Shown: positions 21,121-32,635, counted from the first letter of the stretch. The stretch is 64,000 bases of DNA from Steinernema hermaphroditum (GCA_030435675.1 CM059625.1:7688001-7752000), one strand, 5' to 3'. The notes: a model not told the origin generated them from the letters alone. Translations and numbers: made by a program.

Positions 21121-22125
21121 ATTCCTGCAATGGTTATAATGGATAACGAAACGCTTAAAAAGAGAACGCTACTCGACAATAACGCTGTCAATGGGGCAAA
21201 GAAATGTCGATTCTTGCCCGAGTATATAAATAGTTTTCTGAATAACCGTACTTATTGTGGGATACTTTTCACTTATGTATTTGTTGTGACAATGTTTACG
21301 TTCGTTGAAAGAAGCGACGCAACGAACTTGTCGTGCATCGAATTTGACAGTTGTCGTTCTCACGTCGCTGATCCTGTCTGACGAAATGCGCGAAGCGATC
21401 CGTTTTAAAACGAGAGAGAGAGTTATAAGAGTTATCATACTTCGTTATCACAGAGGGTCGTTGAAATTGAATACATTTATGTGGAGGACCATGGTTTGTT
21501 ATGCACATTTCCCAGACACGCCACACGAGTGAAACACGTATGACTAATTATGTCCAACAGCACGTATATCGAGTCGGGACTCGACGGATTTTTAGTAATC
21601 GAGTCCCGACTCGGACTCGCTTGAAGATTTTGGACGAGTTCGGGCTCGGACCAGAGCTGTGCAGTCTCGGTCTCGGAAGTCTCGGCCTTTTTGTAGCCTC
21701 GGAAGTCTTTGTCTCGGAAAAGTGCTGAGCAGGGCAGAGCTGTGTAAGTTTTGTTTTTAAGTTTTGGTTGTGAGTTCGTCAAAAAAGTTTTACATTTTGA
21801 CCTTCCCGTGACTTTCTCGCAGCCGTGTGCCTTCCCTGTTGGAAAAAAGATTTCTGGGAATATAATGAGTACAATGCCCATTTCCTGCGTGTGACTGTAA
21901 ATGCAGTGTGCGTTATGCGTACTGCAAGGTGGAAACGTGTTCCACCAATTTTTAATCTGACTATATATGTGCAAAGAAATGTCCCATCATATTTTATTTC
22001 GACTGATTTAGAATTCGTTTGAGAAATAACTCAAGGTACATCTCCTTATTACCACGATATATACAGAAAGAATCGTATCACAGATGGAATCTGTATTACA
22101 CACGGTTTTCTCTTTATAAATTAGT
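21121..22125. other. Gap between stc-1 and smg-8, with low-complexity repeats
   Basis: About 1 kb without a recognised gene. A 14-base inverted repeat built on CGAGTCGGGACTCG lies at about 21570-21583 and 21600-21613. From 21600 to 21722 there are many repeats of ACTCG, TCTCGG and GGAAGTCT. A 165-codon minus-strand frame (21974 to 21477) crosses this tract, but its residues look like repeat-derived noise. Confidence 0.5.
21570..21722. repeat. Degenerate GACTCG / TCTCGG repeat with inverted core
   Basis: The tract opens with an inverted repeat (CGAGTCGGGACTCG, spacer of about 16 bases, CGAGTCCCGACTCG). It continues as loosely repeated CTCGG units, three of them preceding GAAGT or GAAAA. It lies in the upstream region of smg-8. 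It could be a decayed satellite or a stem-forming element. Confidence 0.55.
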
Positions 22126-23774
22126 CTAAATGGAGCACCCGCCACTCGGAATATGCTTATCAGCGTAGATATGCCGTTTTCTCTGCTTTGATGGCAATTC
22201 CATTGCAGCTACCTGAAGTGGCCATCCTCCACCAATTACTCCCGCTTGAACAGATGCTCCCGTAACAACAGCAAGTTCTGGATCTATTCCATAATTTGGA
22301 GTTCGGCTGCAATAACATAGGACTAACAATAGCACAATCATAAGCTTACTTAAAATAGGATCCGACGAGCTTACGCACACGCGGCATGCGTGTAGAGCCA
22401 CCGACTAAAACAATTTCATCAACATCTTGAGTTCCTATGTGCGCATCTTCAAGAGCAGCTGCAATAGGCTCCGTGATTTGGTCAAACAGTTCGGCATTGA
22501 TAGATTCGAATTCATCCCTTGTCAGCTACAGTTAAAAAGTAATGAAAACATCGGGCCGATTTAACTCACGACATAATTAAATGAGTCGAGATCCTTCAAA
22601 TTCAGTGAAATCACTGCTTTTGGGAATGTTGTAAGTCGAATCTTTGCTTCCTCGACTGCAAGCCGGAGCTGCTGCAAGTCTTCCTTATCGTCTACCTTCT
22701 TTCCATACTTTTCTTCAATATGGTTTGTCAAATGATGTTGAACACGATCATTGAAGTCCTGACCACCCAGTCTATTATTACCAGCCATGGCTTGCGTAAC
22801 AAACACTCCTCCCTGCAACCACAACACTGATACATCCAAAGTTCCGCCGCCTAAATGCACATAATTAACCAGAATGCTTCTTCAAAATGGCGTACCAAGA
22901 TCCACAACAACGATGTACTCAACACCTTTTTTCTTGTGGAGTCCGTAGGCTAGTGCTGCTGCTGTTGGTTCACTAATGATACGTCGTACTTCCATAACTG
23001 AATTGTAACAGGCGCATATCAAATATATCGATCACATCTAAGTACCGGCATGAGAAGCTGCTTTCGCAGTCGCGTTTCGTTGAACCTCGTCGAATTCCGC
23101 AGGCACTGATATCACTACTTGGCTGATCGGTGTCTTCTTTTCCTTTTCTACTGCACTTTTCAAATATGCGATAATAATACCTCCCACTTGTTCAGGAGTT
23201 ACGGTTCTGAAAAATGGAATGTAGCGTTAATGTGTTCGCAGGTTCAAAAGTTCCATACTTGATCGAATTGCTAAGAGGAATTTCAAAGTAAGCAGATCCG
23301 TTTTCAAACAACTTGATGGTGAATGGATATCTTTCCTTGTCAGCCTAAATGATACAGTAGGACACATTTTAATTATGGTAACAAGCTTACTATAAACTGG
23401 GGATCGTCTTCTGAAAACGTTTTTCCAATGAAACGCTTTGCATCATAGATTGTTCGTAAAGGATTCTTTTCTTGTTGTTCCACGGCACGATGTCCTATCA
23501 ATACAGAACCGTTTGCTCTGAAAAGACACTTTGCAAACCTTCAGAGGGCTTTATAAACTTACAGAAAACCAACAACACTCGGTATACTTCGTTTACCTAG
23601 ACCATCCGCTATAATCTGCGTATCGCCAGAAACTGCGTGATAAACCCCAATAGACGAAAACGTTGTTCCCAGGTCTACTCCAACAATTTTTGGTGGAGGT
23701 GCAGGAAGACCATATTTCTGGGCCATGTATCCCGCCAAAAGCAACGCAAGGACAGAGGTACCTAAAAGCAGCAT
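22126..23774 (-). CDS. stc-1: STCH/HSPA13-type Hsp70 family ATPase
   Basis: The start chosen is the ATG at 23774, which gives a hydrophobic signal peptide ([20 protein letters not shown]) followed directly by the Hsp70 ATPase motif [17 protein letters not shown]. Later exons carry [53 protein letters not shown] and [18 protein letters not shown]. The protein stops soon after the ATPase domain (SGGCSI), with no substrate-binding domain. That is the hallmark of microsomal STCH/HSPA13 and C. elegans stc-1. The role is in the endoplasmic reticulum lumen, with ATPase activity not controlled by peptide binding. It has several short introns. Confidence 0.94.
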
Positions 23775-25031
23775 TATGTTAACTTGCAAAGGTACGTGTA
23801 AAGTTCTAACCGATTATTGAAACGGTTGATGACATAGTAGCAGATACCCCGGCCAAACACCTTGCGATATTCTTGGCGGGAGAGCACCTGCAAAAAATTG
23901 AAAAGCTTGTATGTATATATATCACAATAAACATTAACGCGCAGTTTGAAAGAACACATTTAAATGGTACACGCGGCACTTTCCAGGCTGTCTACAGCTG
24001 CACTGCAACAAAGCATCCGACTGGCATAGTGTCCTCGAGGCTGACGTCAGCACAGTAGTACTCGTAAACGTTTTAGAAATTCGCTGTGTGTGGTCAGTCC
24101 GATATTATCGCTCATGCTGCAATGGAAAGGCACGGAGACCGCATATTTACAATTGAGCGAAATTCCTCTTGTGTATCAGTGGAAAGCTTGCAGAAACTGT
24201 ACGCCACAAGGACAGTGACACGTGGAAGCAAGATCAGTAAAACATGAAGACACATTTACATGCATGTCGCATATATATAGACATTAAGAGCGTAGAAATG
24301 TTCAGTAGAGGTTGACACTCACAGTACCACACTATTTCTACTAACGGACAAGTAAAATACATCGAGGGAGCCGATTAATTTCGAAATCACCATATCCAAA
24401 AAAGGGGGAACTACTTAATTCTACGTACTCGGCTATATACTAACGCTGGAGCAAGGAAGACCCGATCTGATTTGAGCTGCTGCACTGCTTTACGATGACG
24501 ATCCGATGCTACCGCTCTGATCCGGTGGCTGATGCCGTCCGAATGCAGCAATCGAGATCCACCTGCTCGCAACTGTTTGGCAGACCTCCACACGTGTAAT
24601 TTCCGCTTTAAACCATCTGGAATCCTTATCATCTAGTCCGATTTTATCTTGTATCATCTATGTTTTTGGCGATAGAGCCAACCTATGCAACGTATTTACA
24701 TACATACTACAAACCATTGCAGCTGCAGTCATTTTTCGAATGGTGTCTCTCCACGAACACCCTGACAAAACTTAGACAGTGAACGTCCGCTTTTACAGTC
24801 TTACTGTTTGAATGTGAAGTTTCTTCGGCAAGATTATTGTATCTTGTGATCTCGTATCATATGAGATTGCAAAGGTAAATTTGTGCTATGTGTAGCTGGA
24901 CAGTCATATTTCTTAGTGAACACCAATGCGTGCAGGGCAAAGTATGTTTTTTTGCGGTTTTACTCGAGCTTTTTGTTGTCGTTTATTGCAGCGTAAAGTT
25001 TGTATCGCAAGTTTCAATTTTCAGGTTTTAA
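23775..25031. other. Divergent intergenic region between stc-1 and mitoferrin
   Basis: About 1.26 kb shared by two genes that point away from each other. No gene or structural RNA was recognised. A 73-codon minus-strand frame at 24632-24411 is arginine-rich and matches nothing I know. Confidence 0.5.
25016..25031 (+). promoter_or_regulatory. Probable trans-splice acceptor of mitoferrin
   Basis: CAATTTTCAG ends at 25024, seven bases before the ATG at 25032, with no coding exon upstream. Confidence 0.6.
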
Positions 25032-26099
25032 ATGGCCGATGACGAGTACGAGTCGTTAGCCCCTACGCACAAACTATGGGTACATCTGTCTGCTGGAGCT
25101 TTGGCAGGAATGACTGAACATTGCGTGATGTTCCCGTTTGACAGCGTCAAAACTCGGCTACAGTCTCTTTGTCCGTGTCCGGAAGCAAAATGTCCTACAC
25201 CCGTTCATGGTATTGCCTCCATTATCCGGCGTGAGGGGTGGCTACGTCCTCTGAGAGGAGTAAACGCGGTTGCGGCGGGATCAATTCCAGCACACGCCCT
25301 TTACTTCACGGTGTATGAGAAAATGAAGGTAAAAATAAGACAATATATAATCTGTTGTTCTCATGCATTTGATTTTAGGCATTTTTAACGGGAAATACTA
25401 CGGGACATGCTAACACAATAGCCTATGGTGTTTCCGGAGCACTCGCCACCATCATACACGATGCTGTTATGAACCCTGCAGAAGTAGTCAAGCAGCGGAT
25501 GCAAATGATGTACAGCCCGTATGGTGGAAGCCTCGAATGCGTGCGGTGTGTTTATAAACGCGAAGGTGTCCAAGCGTTTTACCGTTCTTATTCGACTCAA
25601 CTACTGATGAACGTTCCTTTTCAAACCGTTCACTTTATGACATATGAATTCTGGCAACATGTATGTGTACAGTTATGCGTTCTAAGCCACTGTAGCCCAT
25701 TTAGCAACTCAATCCGGAACATAAGTACGATCCTAGGTCACATCTGATTTCTGGTGCCTTGGCGGGGGGTCTTGCTGCTGCCGTGACAACACCGTTGGAC
25801 TGTGTTAAGACGGTGTTAAATACACAACAAACTCCTGAGGTTTTACCTGACCGCACTGTTCTTTTGAAAGCAACAAACTCGTACCAAGGTAAGCAACTAT
25901 TGCCCATCTCATTGTCATAATTGGTAATTTAACTTGTACAGGAATCAAGGACACCGTTACATCCATTTATCGGTGTAGAGGACTTTCTGGATTCTTCAGT
26001 GGTGTCCAGGCACGAGTTATGTACCAAATGCCGGCAACCGCTCTGAGTTGGTCGGTTTACGAACTGTTCAAGTTCCTTCTTTCTGAACGTCACGGATGA
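25032..26099 (+). CDS. mfn-1: Mitoferrin, mitochondrial iron importer (SLC25 family)
   Basis: Four exons (25032-25328, 25379-25660, 25705-25888, 25942-26099) give 306 residues. Three mitochondrial-carrier repeats are visible. Their signature starts are PFDSVKTRL (about residue 37), [12 protein letters not shown] in the second repeat and [13 protein letters not shown] in the third. The second repeat's [20 protein letters not shown] and the third's [12 protein letters not shown] are the matching loop elements. The [13 protein letters not shown] element is typical of mitoferrins (human SLC25A37/28, yeast Mrs3/4). These carry ferrous iron into the matrix for heme and iron-sulfur cluster synthesis. 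The next two plus-strand genes use that iron as heme. Confidence 0.94.
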
Positions 26100-26350
26100 T
26101 ATAGGTGTTCGAGTCATTAACCAGATTTTCGTTTCCTATTTTGTTTGTTATTTCAGAGGTCAATAGAAGTGTTTTTGAAGTAAACATCTTATTTGAGGGA
26201 ACCAGTGTTGTGTTTGAGTACGTTGGTCAGTTTCTCGGGCTTGTTTTCATTTTGTTTCGGTGCCTGATCTAAAGTTGTTGAACGACCGGTAGTGGGGTTC
26301 ATATTTATCAACAATTACATCCCTTATGTACAATCGTAGACACAAAAGGG

Positions 26351-26437
26351 CGTCTAGACGTCAGTCTAGACGCTGGACGTCAGTCTAGACGCTGGACGTC
26401 AGTCTAGACGCTGGACGTCAGTCTAGACGCTGGACGT
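26351..26437. repeat. 19-bp minisatellite with palindromic GTCTAGAC core
   Basis: Four head-to-tail copies of the unit CGTCAGTCTAGACGCTGGA run from about 26359, preceded by a partial unit at 26351. Each unit contains the 8-base palindrome GTCTAGAC. A run of ten T's follows at once. A single unit is present at the second direct repeat (26924-26951). Confidence 0.9.
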
Positions 26438-26567
26438 TTTTTTTTGTGGCCAGACTAACCCTCAACCTTGATCCATCCGGCGTGAGTCGCTTCATTTTTC
26501 CGGCTCTGCTCTGCTCCATCGGTTGACGTCCATGCGGTCTTCTCGGGTTTTACGGGATGTCTCTCCG

Positions 26568-26653
26568 ACCCCTTCAGTTTTTTGCTCTTCATGGCTCGGC
26601 TTACTGGTAACCCCTTCAGTTTTTTGCTCTCCATGGCTGGGCTTACTGGCAAC
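26568..26653 (-). repeat. 42-bp tandem repeat, in frame on the minus strand
   Basis: Two copies of a 42-base unit (about 26568-26609 and 26610-26653). Because 42 is a multiple of three, a minus-strand frame (26652 to 26455, 65 codons) reads through as two near-identical 14-residue blocks containing MxSKKLKG. No splice signals or homologues support it as a gene. Confidence 0.6.
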
Positions 26654-27640
26654 CCTTTCGCCTCTTAGACAGTACTTTGCCGTGGATCATCTTCCTTCTG
26701 CTTCGCTCGGCCTTCCGGAGTCGTCGATCTTCAGCTGCTCCAGGAGGCGTCACACTCCGGGCTCTTCTGCTAACTGCCGGTGGTGGGAAGCCGACCACTC
26801 TCTTCGCGGAGTTCGAATCGACTGATCGCCACTGTTGAGATGTGGGGAATGGCCGATCTAGTGGGGTTCACCTTTATCAACAATCACATCCCTTATATGT
26901 ACAATCGTAGACACAAAAGAGCGGCGTCTAGACGTCAGTCTAGACGCTGGAGGGGAACAACTACCCAACAAAAGTGGTATGTGTTGAACAGACGAGGAAG
27001 GAGTTCTCTGAGGGACTTGTCTTCCTCAACGTTTTCATGGGACATTGGTGACCGTTATTACGCGTGAAGCGCAAACGATCACTGTCGACCTGTTGCCGTA
27101 TTCATAAAAGTGAGAAGGTGAGGATTGGGTTGGCTCCCACTGGGAAATGTCTCCCACTCGTTATTGTTTCTCATTGTAGTTCTAAAACTAAAACGGATAT
27201 GCGCGCTGTAGTGCAAAATACGAATTTGCAGGTTGATGGGTTTATGGAATTCACTTCCGGGGGGAGGAGAAAATCGCACACCGTGGCAGCTCGTAAAACG
27301 GTCGCCTCTTCGTGTGTCGTATTTTTCTAATACTACAACAACATCACCAATGAGTATCGAGCAGCAATCTCGATTTCGCCCAAAATGAAAGAGTGAATTG
27401 ACGAAAAATTGTCCGTAGAGTCCGGCGTCGATGTTGTTAGCCTCTAATACGGTTGTCAGCACGAAGCACGAAAATCACGGTGGTGTGTCCTGAGGCGATT
27501 TGCCTTACGCGGAGCAAACCGACAATCCTAATGTCGCTCTTCAGTTATGTTTTCGGAGTAAGCCTGTTTCGTTGCCGTTGTTCCCCGAGTGTCATCGTCC
27601 CATCGTGCGTGTGTATCTTTTACCATGTTAAACCTCGATA

Positions 27641-27673
27641 TTTCAGACTGGTATTACCACTCGCATCTCAACA
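27641..27673 (+). promoter_or_regulatory. Probable trans-splice acceptor of heme lyase
   Basis: GATATTTCAG ends at 27646, 27 bases before the ATG at 27674. No upstream coding exon is visible. Confidence 0.5.
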
Positions 27674-28783
27674 ATGGGTTCCACTCAATCAACCCCTGCT
27701 CCTGTGGCGCCGGTTGCTGATTTTAAGGTGTTTCGTATGTGTTGCTACTCTGATCATTGTTGTAAATTTAGAATGCCACTGAAATTGATGCTCAGAAGTT
27801 GAATGCGGTTCGCAAAACGATGTCAAATCTTGGCGGCGATGGGTCTATTCCATCTGAATGTCCTTCAAAAGGTGGGGCGCAGATGTACGTCAGTGAATGT
27901 CCTTCTGCTGGAGCTCAAGCTTGCCCCATTAACAAGGAAGAGTTCAACACTCAAAACAATGTATCACATATATTCGTCGGTTATTCGCTATTCCAGTATA
28001 ATTTACTTAGATGCCTGCTCCAAATCAGCGCCCTGCTCCTGACCAGCCTTTCCTGTTGCCCACCGCTCGTGAAAAGTCCACGATCCCAAAGGCAGGAACG
28101 CAGGATACGTGGGAATATCCGTCCGCCCAGATGTTTTGGAATGCCATGCTACGTAAAGGTTGGCGTTGGCAGGAGGACCAGCTCTCTGAGGCAGATATGG
28201 ACAATATTATCAAAATCCATAACGCGAACAACGAAGAGGCATGGCAAGAAGTACTGAAATGGGAAAACCTCCTTCACCCGTAAGTTCTATCACCCAATAA
28301 CAGTATTAGATGTTATTATCGATATTCAGAGAATGCGACTGCCCTAAGCTGAAAAGTTTCAAAGGAGATGCCAAGAATTATTCCCCTCGTGCGCGTTTCC
28401 GTAGTTGGCTTGGGTAAGTATAGTGAGTAAACGCTCTACGTATTAAACAATGTGACTCAATTAATTTTCGCGCATTTAGTTACCAGCTTCCTTTCGATCG
28501 CCATGACTGGATTGTCGATCGGTGCGGTCAGCGCGAGGTACACAACAAATTTTTTAAGCAGCAAATACTTGTGATATCTAATGTTTAGGTGCGCTACGTT
28601 ATTGACTATTATGATGGCGGAGCTGTAGATCACAAAACGAAGCTATTCACTCATCTCGATGTCCGTCCTGCCATGACTGATTGGTCTAACATCTGGGATC
28701 GCATGGTCGTTGCGTACTGGCGCTTCAAATATGACACCCTTGGATTGACACCTAAGCTGCCCATTCCACCCACTGAGCAGTAA
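27674..28783 (+). CDS. cchl-1: Holocytochrome c synthase (cytochrome c heme lyase)
   Basis: Six exons (27674-27727, 27772-27960, 28011-28279, 28330-28413, 28480-28537, 28589-28783) give 282 residues. The N-terminus has two CPS-type heme regulatory motifs ([12 protein letters not shown] and [12 protein letters not shown]). The conserved body includes [51 protein letters not shown] and [11 protein letters not shown]. The enzyme attaches heme covalently to apocytochrome c in the mitochondrial intermembrane space. From memory, the C. elegans homologue T06D8.6 is next to cox-15 (T06D8.5). The same two genes are neighbours here, 453 bases apart on the same strand, so the pairing is probably ancient. 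Confidence 0.95.
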
Positions 28784-29236
28784 ATTATCCGGTTCGTGTA
28801 AAATTTCACGTAGAGTAGAAGTTGATAGTTTTAGTTGTGGTAGTCTATTCATTCAATCTCGACCGTGTACCATTTGTGAACATAATAACGTGTATGCGTT
28901 TTGTTTTCCTATCCCGAGTGCCTGTTTCTTGTTCTTACAAGTCCGTTTGTTTTGTTTCATGTTATTTACCTCAGACGGTGGCATAAACTGTTTCCCAATC
29001 GTTGTGTACTTGTGTATCGCGCTCATTCGAATTTCAAGCGATGTAAATTATTCTTGAGGATTGAGTTTAGATCTCGTGGATTCAGTGTTCCTGTTCTTGC
29101 ATAGCAGCAACTTTGGCTTGCAACTTCCTCATATTGGTTTGTGTAAAACCGTTCTATTCAATCGGAAATTTCATGTTCAAAGTGGCAGGAAAAAAGCTGA
29201 CATTAAATAATATTAAATTTTCTTCTAGAGGAGCAA
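28784..29236. other. Gap between heme lyase and COX15
   Basis: 453 bases with no recognised gene. It ends in a TTTTCTTCTAG acceptor at 29228, eight bases before the COX15 ATG. Confidence 0.5.
29221..29236 (+). promoter_or_regulatory. Probable trans-splice acceptor of cox-15
   Basis: TTTTCTTCTAG ends at 29228 and the ATG follows at 29237. Because the gene lies downstream of cchl-1 on the same strand, an SL2-type operon acceptor is possible. Confidence 0.6.
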
Positions 29237-30805
29237 ATGTCTCTCTTGTTGCGAAAGTTACTCCATGGCGCTGCTTTAAGGTCTCCGTCGGCAAAGGTAT
29301 TCAAGACCATTGTTTCACCCAAGTGAGTATAATTATGGCACGAGAAAAGTCACCCTTGATATTTATATCTGCAGCTCAGGTTTCACTGTCACCAAACGCT
29401 GGCTTGGCGAAGCTTTAGGAGAGGGTCAATCTCGCTCTTCGCGAAAAGTAGTTGGATACTGGTTGTTAGGATGTGCTGGAATGGTTTATGGAGCGGTTGC
29501 TTTGGGCGGTGTTACAAGGTAAGTGGATAACACTCGGTTCGATTTTATTTTTGTTTTAGACTGACTGAGTCCGGTTTGAGTATGGTGAACTGGGATTTGT
29601 TCCGTACAATGAAGCCGCCCCTAAGTCAGAAGGACTGGGAGCAAGAGTTTGAACGATATAAGCAGTATCCCGAGTACAAATTGTTCGTCTGCATACTACG
29701 CTTGTTATATATTATGCAATTGTGTTTTAGTAAGTCAAGCGGTGAAGAAATGACGCTGTCGGAGTTCAAATTCATTTGGAGCATGGAGTACACTCACCGG
29801 ATGTGGGGACGTGCTATTGGTCTCGCTTTTCTCATTCCTTGTGCTTATTTCTGGGCACGAGGACGATTTACTGGTGCGATGAAGAAAAGGATGGTTGTCG
29901 CAGGCTCTCTGCTTATCAGTCAGGTAAAATTACAGTTCATTACATAGGTAATGCTTCTGCTTAGGGTCTCATCGGATGGTGGATGGTCAAATCTGGTCTA
30001 GACCCTTCTAAGAATTCCAACGCCGATATTCCAAGAGTTAGTCAATATCGACTTGCCACACACCTGTCGTTAGCATTTGTACTGTATACGATTTTTCTTT
30101 GGACGGGTCTCTCCAATGTCCTAAAACCACACGACGTATGGTTGTGTTGCTTTACAGGCTTTCAGTTAGCGATTTTTAGCACTCCAAAGTGTTGAAGATA
30201 GGAAAGTTACGTGGGTTGGCGCATGGTTCCAAAACTCTAATCTTCCTTACTGCAGTCATGGGTATTGTGTGATATCCTTACTATGATTATTATCATTTCG
30301 ATTGCAGGAGCATTTGTCGCTGGACTTGATGCGGGGTTGGTTTACAACTCGTGGCCAAAATACGCAGACAGATGGGTCCCTGAGCACCTTCTTGTTCTCG
30401 ATCCCAAATGGAAGAATTTCTTTGAAAACCAGACGACTGTTCAGTTTCTTCATCGTAATTTGGTAATTTCTAAGATGTTTTAAGTGTCATTATTAACGGC
30501 GTTTACTTAGGCGTACCTAACCTTATTTTCCATTTCTGCCACATGGCTTGTGGGGCGCAGAATGCAATTATCTCGTCGCGCGCGGATTGCGTTGCACGGT
30601 TTAATGTTCATGGGATATACTCAAGCTGTTCTTGGTATTTCTACGCTGGTAAGTACAATAAATAACGCGTTTTATAATGACAGTGTGAGACGTTTAGGTT
30701 CACTTTGTTCCTGTTTGGCTCGCTGCACTCCATCAAAGTGGTTCCATGGCACTGATCTCTTTCGCGTTTTGGTTAACCAACGAATTGCGTCGAGTACCAA
30801 AATAA
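29237..30805 (+). CDS. cox-15: COX15, mitochondrial heme A synthase
   Basis: A multi-exon gene; the first exons are 29237-29322, 29375-29518 and 29560 onward, and the stop is at 30805. The N-terminus ([20 protein letters not shown]) is a basic mitochondrial presequence. The body has the family's histidine elements: [38 protein letters not shown] and [14 protein letters not shown]. It also has the multi-pass helices and the motif [13 protein letters not shown]15 oxidises heme O to heme A for cytochrome c oxidase, in the inner membrane. It follows cchl-1 on the same strand, and both make heme-bearing respiratory components. It may share a polycistronic transcript with cchl-1. Confidence 0.95.
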
Positions 30806-31139
30806 GAGATACATACAATAATGGTTGTTGCTAGGTGTTACTTGCTGTGCTAAATAAAAAAAACGTTTTTGTTGCTTTTTTTTGTGATACTTGTAGTATC
30901 TGGGATCACTATATCTTATACTACTGATGCGAGCTGTAAGTGTTCTTATTGTGGTTATCTTATTATCCTTTGATGCTCTCCGATTTGGGTTACGAATATT
31001 GATATCACTTATTTCTATGTTTTAGACTCTGAGTCATATTGGTTTAGCAGGGTTATAAGTAAATCTTTTCTCGCATTTGCCGGTGACTCTTCAAAAGGTC
31101 ATATGGTATATGGTATCATGCCTAATTTAGCATTTAAAC
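30806..31139. other. Gap between COX15 and AP endonuclease IV
   Basis: 334 bases. AATAAA at 30853-30858 lies 47 bases after the COX15 stop. A CTAATTTAG acceptor ends at 31130, nine bases before the next ATG. That is consistent with either an operon junction or separate transcription. Confidence 0.55.
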
Positions 31140-32541
31140 ATGGAAACGGACAATCGTGTCGTGAAGAAAGTGACAAAACGAGCAGCCAAGAATGTTGTGC
31201 GCAAGATTATGACGTCGGAGGAATCTCAAAAACAGAAGGCCAAAGAAGAAGCTTTCGTTGATGTTACATTGGAGCGTGCTAAGGTTGGAAATAGGAAGCT
31301 CGTTGGAGCTCATGTGAGCGCCGCAGGTAAGAAGGATATCGTTGGAAACAGCTTTATTAATCTATTTAAGGTGGACCCCATAACGGTACGGAGATGTTGT
31401 CAGGTTGAGGTTCGAGTCATTTGCTCCTCTTTAGCTATCCGTGAGGCCTTTGAGCTCGGTGCTCGGTCGTGCGCCTTCTTTCTCAAGAATCAACGCACTT
31501 GGAAATACAAAGAACTCAGCAACGAGCAGGTGGAACTGTTTCATAAAGCTTTGAAGGTTGTGTAGATTGCATTCGGCCAATATTTCATTGTATTTTTTTC
31601 AGGAATACGACTTCGACGTCAATAATATTCTGCCTCATACATCATATCTTGTGAATGCAGGATCACCTTCCGCCGATTTATTGGAAAAAAGCCGTGCTAA
31701 CCTCCTAGAAGATTGTAAACGCTGTGAACGCCTTGGAATCTCATTGCTTAATATGCATCCCGGTATAGCCTAATCGCATATGTTGATAAGCAGTTAATCG
31801 CTCTTAAGGTTCATGTGTCGGAAAGATGGATCGTGACGAATGCATTGCAGTGATCGCAGATTCTGTAAATCATGTAATTGCCCACACAAGTTCAGTCATA
31901 ATTGGTAATGAAAATTCGGAGTGTTTGAATAATTCACTGATCTTCAGTTCTTGAAACCATGGCAGGACAAGGAAACACTCTCGGTGGAACATTTGAGGAG
32001 TTGAAAGCTATTATTGACAAGGTTCAAAACAAAAGTCGTGTTGGTGTGTGTATTGATACATGCCACATTTTTGCTGCGGGTTAGTTTTAATTATGTTATA
32101 CCCATTTACATGTGGATTCTGAAAATTTTATTACCGAGGGACTACGGTATTTTGTGATGTAGTCGATATGACGTCCGTAACTGTTGCTGAATTGATGCAT
32201 GTTTTAGGTTATGACATTCGAAAGAAGGACAAATATGAAGAAACGATGGCGAAATTTGGTGACGTAATTGGTTGGGAGTATTTAAAAGCCGTGCATATAA
32301 ATGACTCCAAGGGTATCAATATGAACGCGTCTTTATTCGTAAATCATGTGTTGCTTTTGCAGGCCAACTTGGGAGCAATCTCGACCGTCACGCGGATATT
32401 AATACTGGCTTTTTGAAAGGTTCATTTTCTTATATGATGAAGGATCCACGTTTCGACAACATTCCTATCGTATTGGAGACACCAACTGGAAATTACAAAA
32501 ATGAGATTGCTACATTATACCGCTACGTAAAAGAAAATTAG
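31140..32541 (+). CDS. apn-1: AP endonuclease IV (base excision repair)
   Basis: A spliced gene with a lysine-rich N-terminus that could hold nuclear signals. Endonuclease IV motifs follow in order: [119 protein letters not shown] and [15 protein letters not shown]. The glutamate, histidine and aspartate ligands of the three-zinc TIM barrel are present. The enzyme nicks DNA 5' to abasic sites. The join after HVSAAG (about 31326-31432) is unclear: the expected GGVEQ-like residues are not obvious, and a small exon may lie in that stretch. C. elegans apn-1 (T05H10.2, from memory) is the likely orthologue. Confidence 0.93.
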
Positions 32542-32635
32542 CAATATAAATTATTTTGTGTCTGTTTATGAATGTATTCCTAGTTATTTCTTGTGCGATC
32601 TCCGTTTTGTATGGAGCTGCTGTCTGATTCTGTCA

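Larger units (their letters stand above)
26291..26951. repeat. Short repeat-flanked element with direct repeats
   Basis: A segment of about 89 bases at 26291-26379 returns at 26860-26951 with few changes. Shared landmarks are GTGGGGTTCA, TTTATCAACAA, TTACAATCGTAGACACAAAAG-like text and a GTCTAGACGTCAGTCTAGAC end. The DNA between them is unlike its neighbours. Possible readings are a small non-autonomous element with short direct ends, or a local duplication. Confidence 0.6.
26100..27673. other. Repeat-bearing gap between mitoferrin and heme lyase
   Basis: About 1.57 kb. It holds a 19-bp minisatellite, a pair of roughly 90-base direct repeats and a 42-base tandem repeat (listed separately). 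On the minus strand at 27462-27079 is a 127-codon open frame. A fragment with IGDVVVVLEKYDTRRGD faintly recalls the end of Bel/Pao-type retrotransposon polyproteins, but the match is too weak to call. Confidence 0.45.

Noticed and set aside
21477..21974. 165-codon minus-strand frame
   Set aside because: It crosses the CTCGG repeat tract, its residues mirror the repeat, and it has no family features.
23774..23789. Longer stc-1 start at 23789
   Set aside because: The codon there is TTG. The ATG at 23774 gives a clean signal peptide and is preferred.
27079..27462. Possible retrotransposon (Bel/Pao-like) remnant on the minus strand
   Set aside because: Only one weak motif-like stretch; no protease, reverse transcriptase or integrase sequence nearby.
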